Below are positions 25,252-32,721 of a DNA stretch of 64,000 nt, piece by piece. The stretch is from Lacihabitans sp. LS3-19. GTDB lineage: Bacteria; Bacteroidota; Bacteroidia; Cytophagales; Spirosomataceae. The notes under the pieces are model-generated. The model was not told the origin of the DNA. It was given only the letters and a program-made list of their open reading frames with translations, and did no database searches. How positions within the stretch are numbered: position 1 is the first letter of the stretch; every line of letters begins with the position of its first letter. Where the stretch lies: positions 124,001 to 188,000 of the forward strand of contig NZ_RJUA01000001.1 in the NCBI RefSeq assembly GCF_024343575.1, in the 5' to 3' direction. The position numbers and the translations under genes are program-made.

Positions 25252-25510
25252 TAAATACTTTATTACTATTTTATTAATTTCGTATAGTTAAAATGAATTT
25301 GGTAAGTTTTAAAACTAATTGCCTTTCAAGGTTTGACCTATCGGTCTGATCACCCAAATTCGGTGTTTATGATAGGCTTCTAAAATAAAATAATAAAGAA
25401 AGATAATCGCAAAGTTTATACAAAAAGCAAAAAACATTGCTAACCAAGGAGTAAGTGTAATAAATGGTGTAATTGGAGATAGACTTCAAAATACTGCCAT
25501 TGCAATTACT

Positions 25511-26377
25511 ATGGATTTTTATAAAAAAAACCATAAAGTTGAATTGAACAAGGCTGGTTTTGGGAAGAATTTTAATGAAAAAGGAGCTACATCAAAAATT
25601 TGTATTTTAGTTCATGGGCTAACAAATAACGAAACCATTTGGTCATTTCCAGACCAAAGTGACTATGGAACACTTTTGCAAAATGAGTTAGATTACTCTC
25701 CGTTTAATTTAAGATACAACTCCGGTTTGCATATTTCTGATAACGGAAAAGCGTTTTCAAAAAAAATCCAAGAATTAGTAGATAATTACCCAATTGAAAT
25801 TGAGGAAATTTCAATTATTGCACACAGTATGGGTGGTTTAATAACCCACAGTGCTTGTTATTATGCACAGTTGGAGCAGATGGTTTGGGCCAAAAAAGTA
25901 AAAAACATATTTCTTTTAGCCACTCCGCATTTCGGTTCTTTTCTTGAAAAATTTGCGAACCTCACGACTAATATTTTAGAAAAAGTACCCAATTGGCACA
26001 CTAGAATGGTCGGAAAGGTAATTAATCTCAGAAGTTCTGGTATAAAAGATCTTCGATTTGGGTATCTTACCGAAGACGATTGGAATAACGTAGATCCTGA
26101 TAAATTACTGAAAAACAACAAAATGCCGGTTTCAAAACTTGTAGGAGTAAATTATTATGTGATTTCCGCAAGACTAACTACTGAAGAAAAACACTGGGTA
26201 AGTTATCTCTTTGGGGATATTTTAGTTAATAAAAAAAGTGCTTTAGGCAGATCAAAAAGTGATAAAGGGTTCAATTTTCCAGCAGAAAACCATTTTGAGT
26301 TTGCTAAAACTTTTCATTTTGAACTTAATACCAGAATGGAAGTTTATGAGAAAATAAAAAGTTGGATTTCGGCATAA
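25511..26377 (+). CDS. alpha/beta-hydrolase (lipase/esterase-like), N-terminus possibly eroded
   Basis: 288 residues from the first ATG. It has an oxyanion-hole region LVHGLTNNETIW near 32-43, the nucleophile motif AHSMGGL near 104-109, and LLATPHFGSF, typical of PGAP1/triacylglycerol-lipase-like enzymes. The same frame continues upstream to 25397 without ATG, GTG or TTG. There it encodes VINGVIGDRLQNTAIAITM, which resembles the conserved segment before the hydrolase core in this family. The start codon seems to have been lost, and the gene may be decaying or translated from the internal ATG. Confidence 0.7.
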   Translation: MDFYKKNHKVELNKAGFGKNFNEKGATSKICILVHGLTNNETIWSFPDQSDYGTLLQNELDYSPFNLRYNSGLHISDNGKAFSKKIQELVDNYPIEIEEISIIAHSMGGLITHSACYYAQLEQMVWAKKVKNIFLLATPHFGSFLEKFANLTTNILEKVPNWHTRMVGKVINLRSSGIKDLRFGYLTEDDWNNVDPDKLLKNNKMPVSKLVGVNYYVISARLTTEEKHWVSYLFGDILVNKKSALGRSKSDKGFNFPAENHFEFAKTFHFELNTRMEVYEKIKSWISA

Positions 26378-26384
26378 ATCGTTA

Positions 26385-27152
26385 TCAATGATTAGGAAAA
26401 AACACATATTTATTCAGTAGTCCTCGCTTCTTAAACTTAGTCCAGTTTTCAGTAGATTGTTTTAGGCGATTCTCTATGATGGAGAGTACCGAAGGGTTTA
26501 GGCCCAAGCCTATATGGCTGCCGCGAACTTGTATGTTTTGGTGTATTTCGTCTTCGTTTTTTTCCAGACACATTTTCCAAGGCACCACGCCGTCTTCTTT
26601 GGAATATATGGCTGTAGTAGGCACGGGAGCTGGTAAAGGTAGGTCCTCAAGAAAGGTTTGATTTACATTTTTTACTTTTTTGCCTCCTGTTATCAAAGAA
26701 TACAACCAAGCAGCATTGTTAGGTTCTGTAAGACCAGAAAATGGCGAACCGAGCGTAATCACCTGTCTGATTTGCTCTGGTCTTTCTTTGGCAACTTGTC
26801 TCGCAAAGACGCCTCCTAAGCTCCAGCCCACAAGACTTACTTGTTCGCCAGTGGTAGTATAAATTTCGTCTATTTTCTCTATCAGCAATTCTAAAAACTC
26901 AATCTTGCCAACATTTCTTCCTAATCCCCAATCGTACACATCATAACCCAAGCCGGCTATGTATTTTCTAAGAAAACTTGTAGATCGAGCAGAACTCATA
27001 AAACCAGGCATAACAAGCACAGGATGTCCATCTCCAGTTTTTTCTTTTTTCTTAAAACCGCCAAAAGGAATATTAAGACCCCACTCTAAAAGAGCTCTGC
27101 TGGGTTCGCTTAATAAAAGCAACATTGAAGGACGTCTAATAATATGATCCAT
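26385..27152 (-). CDS. alpha/beta hydrolase of the lipid island (paralog of the 37712 gene)
   Basis: A 255-residue cytoplasmic alpha/beta hydrolase. PVLVMPGFMSSARSTSFLRKYI forms the oxyanion region, the nucleophile elbow is GWSLGG near 124, the acid is in YSKEDGVVPWKMC, and the His is in RGSHIGLGLNPSVL. The pattern D-G-V-V-P-W and S-H-x-G-x-G is shared with the gene at 37712-38401, about 10 kb away. It is divergent from the PlsB-HAD-PlsC gene. Its placement suggests an acylglycerol or ester lipase role; the substrate is inferred only from context. Confidence 0.75.
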   Translation of the reverse strand: MDHIIRRPSMLLLLSEPSRALLEWGLNIPFGGFKKKEKTGDGHPVLVMPGFMSSARSTSFLRKYIAGLGYDVYDWGLGRNVGKIEFLELLIEKIDEIYTTTGEQVSLVGWSLGGVFARQVAKERPEQIRQVITLGSPFSGLTEPNNAAWLYSLITGGKKVKNVNQTFLEDLPLPAPVPTTAIYSKEDGVVPWKMCLEKNEDEIHQNIQVRGSHIGLGLNPSVLSIIENRLKQSTENWTKFKKRGLLNKYVFFPNH

Positions 27153-27215
27153 AGGTTGAATGGCCGAAATAGTATGTTTTCAGCAATAATCTAACTGCTA
27201 ATTACGAGCCATTAT

Positions 27216-27232
27216 TTTGTTTTCAAAACAAA
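27216..27232. promoter_or_regulatory. perfect palindrome between divergent lipid genes (candidate operator)
   Basis: TTTGTTTT-C-AAAACAAA, eight-base arms around a single base, in the gap between the hydrolase gene at 26385 and the acyltransferase gene at 27367. Palindromes of this kind suit a dimeric repressor, but the composition is simple and chance cannot be excluded. Confidence 0.35.
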
Positions 27233-27366
27233 TGTTGTTAAAATAATGCAAAAAAATAGCAAAATGTTAAAATTTTTTGTCTTTTGTCATCAAAGTTTTG
27301 CATCTTTATAAAGTAATATTGAGTCATCAACAATTAAGAAATATACCTTTCAAAAGCTTGTGAATT

Positions 27367-30300
27367 ATGGATAAAAAAGCCGAGATACAAAAGGTTTTAA
27401 GCGAAAACGGTTTTCAAAAAAAATTAGCGAGAATTTCAGTTCAGAAAGGATTAAGCCAAGTGCAAGCTAATATTGAGGCAGAAACGTATCTTCAAGAACT
27501 ATTTACCGAACATGACCCCACAACCAATATCGGTTTTGTGGAGTTGTTTCAATATATGCTTTCTAAAGGATATGATAAAACCATAGACACAAACCCTGAC
27601 GAATTAAAGGCTTTGGCAAAACTGATGCGGAGCAATCCCGTGGCTTTTGTACTTACGCACAAGTCTTACATCGATCTTTTGGTGCTTTCTTTGGTTTTAG
27701 CCCGCCACGGTTTGCCTTTGCCCTTTTTGTTCGCTGGCAAAAACCTCGATTTCTTCCTGTTTGGTAAAGTTGCTCGTAAAAATGGCTTAGTTTTTATAAG
27801 AAGATCATTTAAAGATAATCCAATTTATAAAGCTACACTCAGGCACTATATCACCTATTTACTCAATAAACAGTCCAATTTTATGTGGGCTATAGAAGGC
27901 ACTCGCTCACGCACAGGTAAACTGGTTTGGCCGCAAATGGGCATATTGAAGTATATAATGGAAGCTAACCATGACGCACACCAGAAGGTGAAGTTTGTGC
28001 CAGTTTCCATCGTTTTTGACCTCATTCCTGACGTAGTTGAAATGACCGAAGAGGGTAGGGGCAAAACCAAAAATCCTGAGAATATCAAATGGCTGTTTAA
28101 CTATTGGAACTCCATGGGAAAAACCCACATGGGGAAGATTTCATTAAGAATCGGCGATTCTGTAGATATGGAGGAAGGCCAAAAGTTTGAATTGCCAGAA
28201 GAAGCCACAAAAGATGATTCAGAGGTTAATCTTGACGATAAGAATATCTCCAGCTTGGCCTTTGATTTGGTACATAAAATAAATGACATAACTCCAATTA
28301 CCACAGTTTCATTGGTTTGTCTTTCGGTTTTGAGCAAGTTTGCATTGAGCAAAAGAGGCGTAGAAAGCCATGTAGCCAGTCTAATGCAGTTGATTGAGCG
28401 GCACAAAGACGACGCACTAGTAGATAGGGGCAGACCAATCGGCGAAAGTGTACAGGTTGCCCTAAATCTTCTGACGCAGTCTGGGGTTTTGTTTCAACAA
28501 GGCGAAAGTTTACATGCCAAATACACCGTAAACAGGGAGAAATATTTACCCGCTACCTATTATGCCAACATGTCGGTGCATCATTTTTATCATCGTGCCT
28601 TTATAGAGTTGGCTTTGCTAAAAGTGGCAGAAATAGGCGTAAAAGACCGAATGTTTCAGTTTTGGACAGAAATAATGTTTCTCAGAAGTTTTTTTAAGTT
28701 TGAGTTTTTTTATTCTGAAAAAGAAACTTTTGTAGCCGAAATAGAATCTGAGCTTGAGTTTTTGGATCCAAACTGGGAAGAGGTGTTTTTTGAAAAGAAG
28801 ACCGATATTCTAAAATTCTTAAAAGAAAGACGCATGTTGGTGGCTCCTGTAATTCTTAATAACTACATAGAAGCCTACAAAGTGGTGATTCATGGTTTGC
28901 AAAACTGGGATATTGCTGTGCCATTTGAAGAGAAGAAATTTATTGAATACTGTCTTTTTTTAGGAGAAGAGATGCATTGGTTGGGTCAAATAAAAAGAGT
29001 GGAGGCCGTTTCCAAACCTTTTTTGTTAAATGGAATTCGCTTGGCAAACAATTTAAAACTGATTCCATCTGCTGCAGAGCCTAGAAAAGACGAGATTTTT
29101 AAATATTACACCGACCTTGAAGATTTGGCTCAGAGGGTAAACCAACTTCAAAACTTCACACTCGATATGCACGGTAACCCCAAAATGGAGGACGTACCAC
29201 TTGAGAGAGAAATAGTGCCTGGTTCTAAAACTGATAATATCACCAGAGAAATATTGGAAGGTGAAAAAGGGCCCCATATAGCTGCTTTTTTTGATTTAGA
29301 TCGAACGCTTATCAAAGGATTTTCTGCAAAAAACTTTGTGCAATCACGCCTAAAAAGCGGCAAGTTTTCTTCAAAAGAAATTCTAAATCAATTCACGGGA
29401 GTGCTGTCCTATGCTACGGGCAACGGTAATTTTGCTAGTTTGGCCGGACTTAGTGCCAAAGGAGTGGAGGGCGTACATGAGCAGGTTTTTATAGATTTAG
29501 GAGAGGAGGTTTATCAAAAAAAACTAGCGGAGGCAATTTATCCAGAGTCTCGAGCTTTGGTATCTGCACATATTTCTATGGGTCATACAGTGGCCATAGT
29601 TTCTGCCGCCACGCCATATCAAGTCGAGCCTGTAGCCAGAGATTTAAGTGTTGATATCGTGAAATGCACCCGTATGGAAGTGGAAAAAGGAGTTTTTACG
29701 GGTAAAATAATAGAACCCGCATGTTGGGGAGAAGGAAAAGCAATAGCTGGAAGAGACTTAGCGGAAAGCCATAAGCTGGATTTGGGTAAAAGTTATTTTT
29801 ATACAGATAGTGCAGAGGACCTTCCACTAATGGAAATAGTAGGAAAACCACGCCCGATAAACCCTGACAGTAAACTTTCTGTTTTGGCTTTTCAAAACGA
29901 TTGGCCAGTTTTAAGGTTTTCGGACGACAATACTTCAAAAATTAGCAACGTAGTCAGAACGGGATTGGCAAGTGGAATATTTGTTCCAGCTATAATGAAA
30001 GGCCTAGCCAATGGTATCACAAAAATGTCGTGGGACGAAGGTGTTGAGTCAATGATGTCTTCTCTGGGAGATTTTGGAACAACCGTGGCAGGGATTAAAT
30101 TGGCAATAAAAGGCGAAGAACACCTCTGGTCGCACCGTCCAGCGGTATTTATTTTTAATCATCAAAGCAATGCAGATTTTTTAATAGCTCTTAAATTGAT
30201 TAGAAAAGGGGCTAGGGGAGTGGCTAAGAAAGAACTGGAAAGTATGCCGATAATAGGTCAAATGTTGAAAGCAGCAGGAACTATTTTTCTAGACAGAACA

Positions 30301-30654
30301 GATAAAGAAAAGTCGATAGAAGCCCTTAAGCCAGCAGTGGAGAGTTTGAAAAGTGGCACTTCTGTGGTAATCTTTCCAGAAGGTACAAGAAGCTATGACT
30401 ATACTTTAGGTAAATTTAAAAAGGGAGCTTTCCACATGGCCATGGAAGCGGGAGTGCCTGTTGTTCCAATAATTTTAAAAAATGCCCATGATGCTATGCC
30501 ACGTGGCAAAAACGTGTTTAATCCTACTTTAGTAGAGGTAGTGGTACTTTCGCCAATTCATACGCATGATTGGTCCAAAACCAATCTTGACAAAAAAATT
30601 GCGGAGGTTAGAGAAAAGTTTTTGAATGAATTACATCAACAAGAGAGCGTATAA
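27367..30654 (+). CDS. PlsB-like acyltransferase - HAD phosphatase - PlsC acyltransferase fusion
   Basis: 1095 residues with three catalytic modules. The N-terminal module resembles GPAT/PlsB: HKSYID (H98-D103) and EGTRSRTGK near 177. A central HAD-IB hydrolase starts at FFDLDRTL (D643, D645). The C-terminal PlsC/LPLAT domain has NHQSNAD (H932-D937), FLDR and PEGTRS (E1005). Together these could take glycerol-3-phosphate to lysophosphatidate, then phosphatidate, with the HAD domain possibly removing phosphate to give diacylglycerol. Mycobacteria carry PlsB2 and an HAD-PlsC protein as neighbours; here all are in one chain. gpsA follows 11 bases downstream, so substrate supply is in the same operon. 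Confidence 0.88.
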   Translation: MDKKAEIQKVLSENGFQKKLARISVQKGLSQVQANIEAETYLQELFTEHDPTTNIGFVELFQYMLSKGYDKTIDTNPDELKALAKLMRSNPVAFVLTHKSYIDLLVLSLVLARHGLPLPFLFAGKNLDFFLFGKVARKNGLVFIRRSFKDNPIYKATLRHYITYLLNKQSNFMWAIEGTRSRTGKLVWPQMGILKYIMEANHDAHQKVKFVPVSIVFDLIPDVVEMTEEGRGKTKNPENIKWLFNYWNSMGKTHMGKISLRIGDSVDMEEGQKFELPEEATKDDSEVNLDDKNISSLAFDLVHKINDITPITTVSLVCLSVLSKFALSKRGVESHVASLMQLIERHKDDALVDRGRPIGESVQVALNLLTQSGVLFQQGESLHAKYTVNREKYLPATYYANMSVHHFYHRAFIELALLKVAEIGVKDRMFQFWTEIMFLRSFFKFEFFYSEKETFVAEIESELEFLDPNWEEVFFEKKTDILKFLKERRMLVAPVILNNYIEAYKVVIHGLQNWDIAVPFEEKKFIEYCLFLGEEMHWLGQIKRVEAVSKPFLLNGIRLANNLKLIPSAAEPRKDEIFKYYTDLEDLAQRVNQLQNFTLDMHGNPKMEDVPLEREIVPGSKTDNITREILEGEKGPHIAAFFDLDRTLIKGFSAKNFVQSRLKSGKFSSKEILNQFTGVLSYATGNGNFASLAGLSAKGVEGVHEQVFIDLGEEVYQKKLAEAIYPESRALVSAHISMGHTVAIVSAATPYQVEPVARDLSVDIVKCTRMEVEKGVFTGKIIEPACWGEGKAIAGRDLAESHKLDLGKSYFYTDSAEDLPLMEIVGKPRPINPDSKLSVLAFQNDWPVLRFSDDNTSKISNVVRTGLASGIFVPAIMKGLANGITKMSWDEGVESMMSSLGDFGTTVAGIKLAIKGEEHLWSHRPAVFIFNHQSNADFLIALKLIRKGARGVAKKELESMPIIGQMLKAAGTIFLDRTDKEKSIEALKPAVESLKSGTSVVIFPEGTRSYDYTLGKFKKGAFHMAMEAGVPVVPIILKNAHDAMPRGKNVFNPTLVEVVVLSPIHTHDWSKTNLDKKIAEVREKFLNELHQQESV

Positions 30655-30665
30655 ATTGTAAAAAT

Positions 30666-31667
30666 ATGAGTTTAAAAGTAGGCTTGATAGGAGGCGGTTC
30701 ATGGGGCACAACGGTGGCTTCGTTGGTCTCTAGAAACTGCCCAACAACGATTTGGGCAAGAGATTCACATACTGTTGAAGACATCAATAAAAATCACCGA
30801 AACGAAAAATATTTGGCGGGGATAAAACTCAACGAAGCTCTAAAAGCGAGTGATTCATTAAAAGAAACACTAAAGGATGCCGATGTGGTGATAATGGGCG
30901 TACCAACCCAATGCAGCAGGAATGTTTTAGAAGAAGCCAAACCGTATATTAGGCCTTGGATTCCTATTATTAGTCTTTCTAAAGGCCTTGAGCAAGGTAC
31001 CAAAATGCGGCTGACACAGATAATAGAAGAGACCATGCCCGGTCACCCCGTTGGCGTATTAACAGGTCCCAATCTTGCCAAAGAGATTATGCAAGGGCAG
31101 GCCGCCGCTGCAGTATTGGCTATGGTAGATGCCAGTATAGCTCATGCTTTGCAAAAGGTTTTTAGAACAGGACTTTTTAGAATATATACCAACGACGACG
31201 TGATTGGCTGTGAACTAGCAGGGGCACTTAAAAACGTGATAGCCATAGCTGTAGGTATGGGCGACGGCATGGGAGCAGGAGACAATACTCGATCTGCTGT
31301 AATAACGCGAGGGCTGGCAGAATTGACGCGTTTGGGCGTAGCAATGGGCGGCCAACCTATGACTTTCGCTGGCTTAGCGGGTATGGGGGACTTGATAGCT
31401 ACCTGCACAAGTCCTTTAAGTAGAAACAGATATGTGGGTGTACAGTTGGGCATGGGTAGAAACATCAAAGACATCATTAGCGAAATGTCTATGGTGGCAG
31501 AAGGTGTAAAAACGAGTTCGGTGGTTTTTGAGTTGGCTCAAGACTTAGGCATAGAAATGCCCATAGCTGCCGAAGTATATAAAGTAGTAAATAATCAAAC
31601 TTCTGCAATAGACGCATTTAAAGGTTTACTGAAAACAAGATCAGGCTCAGAGGCTGAGCCAGGATAA
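30666..31667 (+). CDS. gpsA: NAD(P)-dependent glycerol-3-phosphate dehydrogenase
   Basis: 333 residues, normal GpsA length. The dinucleotide-binding motif is GGGSWGTTVA, followed by SKGLEQGTK, VLTGPNLAKEI, the catalytic-lysine region GALKNVIAIAVGMGDGM and the substrate loop GDNTRSAVITRGL. It reduces dihydroxyacetone phosphate to sn-glycerol-3-phosphate for lipid synthesis. It sits directly behind the acyltransferase fusion, a natural metabolic pairing. The last codons (GSEAEPG) lie inside a small palindrome, so the C-terminal tail may derive from a repeat insertion. Confidence 0.97.
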   Translation: MSLKVGLIGGGSWGTTVASLVSRNCPTTIWARDSHTVEDINKNHRNEKYLAGIKLNEALKASDSLKETLKDADVVIMGVPTQCSRNVLEEAKPYIRPWIPIISLSKGLEQGTKMRLTQIIEETMPGHPVGVLTGPNLAKEIMQGQAAAAVLAMVDASIAHALQKVFRTGLFRIYTNDDVIGCELAGALKNVIAIAVGMGDGMGAGDNTRSAVITRGLAELTRLGVAMGGQPMTFAGLAGMGDLIATCTSPLSRNRYVGVQLGMGRNIKDIISEMSMVAEGVKTSSVVFELAQDLGIEMPIAAEVYKVVNNQTSAIDAFKGLLKTRSGSEAEPG

Positions 31668-31854
31668 CGGTGGTGCAATTTTTCAAATTGCACAATAGAG
31701 CTATGATTGTTTCAACACTCCAATTATTGTAAAGCGATTTTTCAAATCGCTGGAAAATTTAGGTATTAGAACTCCTTTTTGCAAAAGCGACAGTAATTTT
31801 ATATTTCTTAAAATTCATTTATTTTGTTAATAATAAGTGATTTGCAAAATCGCT
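31644..31854. repeat. four three-base-loop palindromes starting in the gpsA 3' end
   Basis: GGCTCAG-AGG-CTGAGCC (31644-31660, overlapping the gpsA end), GTGCAATTT-TTC-AAATTGCAC (31673-31693), AGCGATTT-TTC-AAATCGCT (31733-31751) and AGTGATTT-GCA-AAATCGCT (31836-31854). All share the plan arm, three-base loop, arm; the last two share one arm. They look like a short REP- or MITE-like family, and the last one ends just before the promoter boxes of the next gene. Confidence 0.65.
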
Positions 31855-31861
31855 CTACTTT

Positions 31862-31896
31862 TGTAACTTTTCTGTAACTTCCATATTTTAGATTTG
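31862..31896 (+). promoter_or_regulatory. promoter with SARP-like direct repeats (TGTAACT x2) and -7 box
   Basis: TGTAACT at 31862-31868 and 31873-31879 (period 11, spacer 4), then 9 bp, then the -7 element TAGATTTG at 31889-31896. The start codon of the phasin-like gene is at 31941. The layout is identical to 36381-36415. Confidence 0.75.
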
Positions 31897-31940
31897 TGGC
31901 ATAATTAAAAAACGAAGACAAATCTTTAAAACATATTATC

Positions 31941-32669
31941 ATGGAAAAGGCAACAACATCAGCAAAAAAAGCAGCTACTAAAACTACAAAAGTAGCAACA
32001 GTTAAAACTACTGGAAACCAATTGAAAAGTTCAGCTAACGCAATAGTTGGCGAAATCAAAGAGAGCTCAAAAGAAATCAATGGCTTGGTAAAAAAAGCGG
32101 TTGATCAAGTATCTGACAAGGTGGAGTTTACAGAAGGAGTAGACAAAATAAAAGCATCGGTAAAAGTGATTAATACGCAAGTAAAAGATACGGCAACTGA
32201 TATATTTGAAGAAGTAAAAGATATGACCGAAGACGTAGTGGAAGTAGCTTCTAAAAGTGCTAAAGAGTTATCTAAAAAAGTAGAGGCGGATTTCAATACA
32301 GGTTTAGAAAAAGTAAAATCAACTGCAAAAAATGTAGAAGACAAAGTTATGGAAAACGCGAAAGAATTGAAGAAAAACACGACCAAATTGGCAAATGAAG
32401 TTGTGGAGAATTTGAAAATTAATGATAGAATTACGGCTATTAAAAAAGCAGTTGTAAATGTAAATGCCAATGCATTGAGCACTACGTCGGAGTTGATAGA
32501 AAGCCTTGAAGAAAACGGAATGAAATGGCAGAAAGTTTCTGAAAAAGCCATCAAAAGTGGTTTGAAACTAGCTGAAAGTCAGCAAGAATTAGTATTCTCG
32601 ACTTTAGAAGCTGTAAAAACACAATTCGGCAAAACGACCAATCGTTTCAAAAAATTATTAAAGAATTAA
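31941..32669 (+). CDS. phasin/perilipin-like amphipathic-helix protein
   Basis: A 242-residue protein almost wholly predicted helical. The N-terminal 25 residues are Lys/Thr/Ala-rich. A long run of amphipathic segments follows (VKKAVDQVSDKV, VKVINTQVKDTATDIFEEVKD, VKSTAKNVEDKVMENAKEL) with V/I/A spacing like 11-residue lipid-surface repeats of phasins, apolipoproteins and LEA proteins. No signal peptide or cysteine. Between gpsA and the WS/DGAT gene, a role in coating lipid granules is likely but inferred. A nucleoid-associated role is the alternative. It has its own strong promoter shared in design with the 36446 gene. Confidence 0.6.
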   Translation: MEKATTSAKKAATKTTKVATVKTTGNQLKSSANAIVGEIKESSKEINGLVKKAVDQVSDKVEFTEGVDKIKASVKVINTQVKDTATDIFEEVKDMTEDVVEVASKSAKELSKKVEADFNTGLEKVKSTAKNVEDKVMENAKELKKNTTKLANEVVENLKINDRITAIKKAVVNVNANALSTTSELIESLEENGMKWQKVSEKAIKSGLKLAESQQELVFSTLEAVKTQFGKTTNRFKKLLKN

Positions 32670-32695
32670 TAGGTTAGGGTTGAATAGATGAAATG

Positions 32696-32721
32696 CCTCC
32701 TGCTATGTGGGAGGTTTTTTT
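32696..32721. terminator. intrinsic terminator between phasin-like gene and WS/DGAT gene
   Basis: CCTCC / GGAGG stem with a nine-base loop followed by seven T. It lies between convergent genes and touches the stop codon of the WS/DGAT gene. Confidence 0.75.

Noticed and set aside
31941-32669. Histone H1-like DNA-binding call
   Set aside because: The N-terminus is Lys/Ala/Thr-rich, but the rest is acidic-basic amphipathic helix with no basic C-terminal tail of the H1 kind, and the context is lipid metabolism. Kept only as an alternative.
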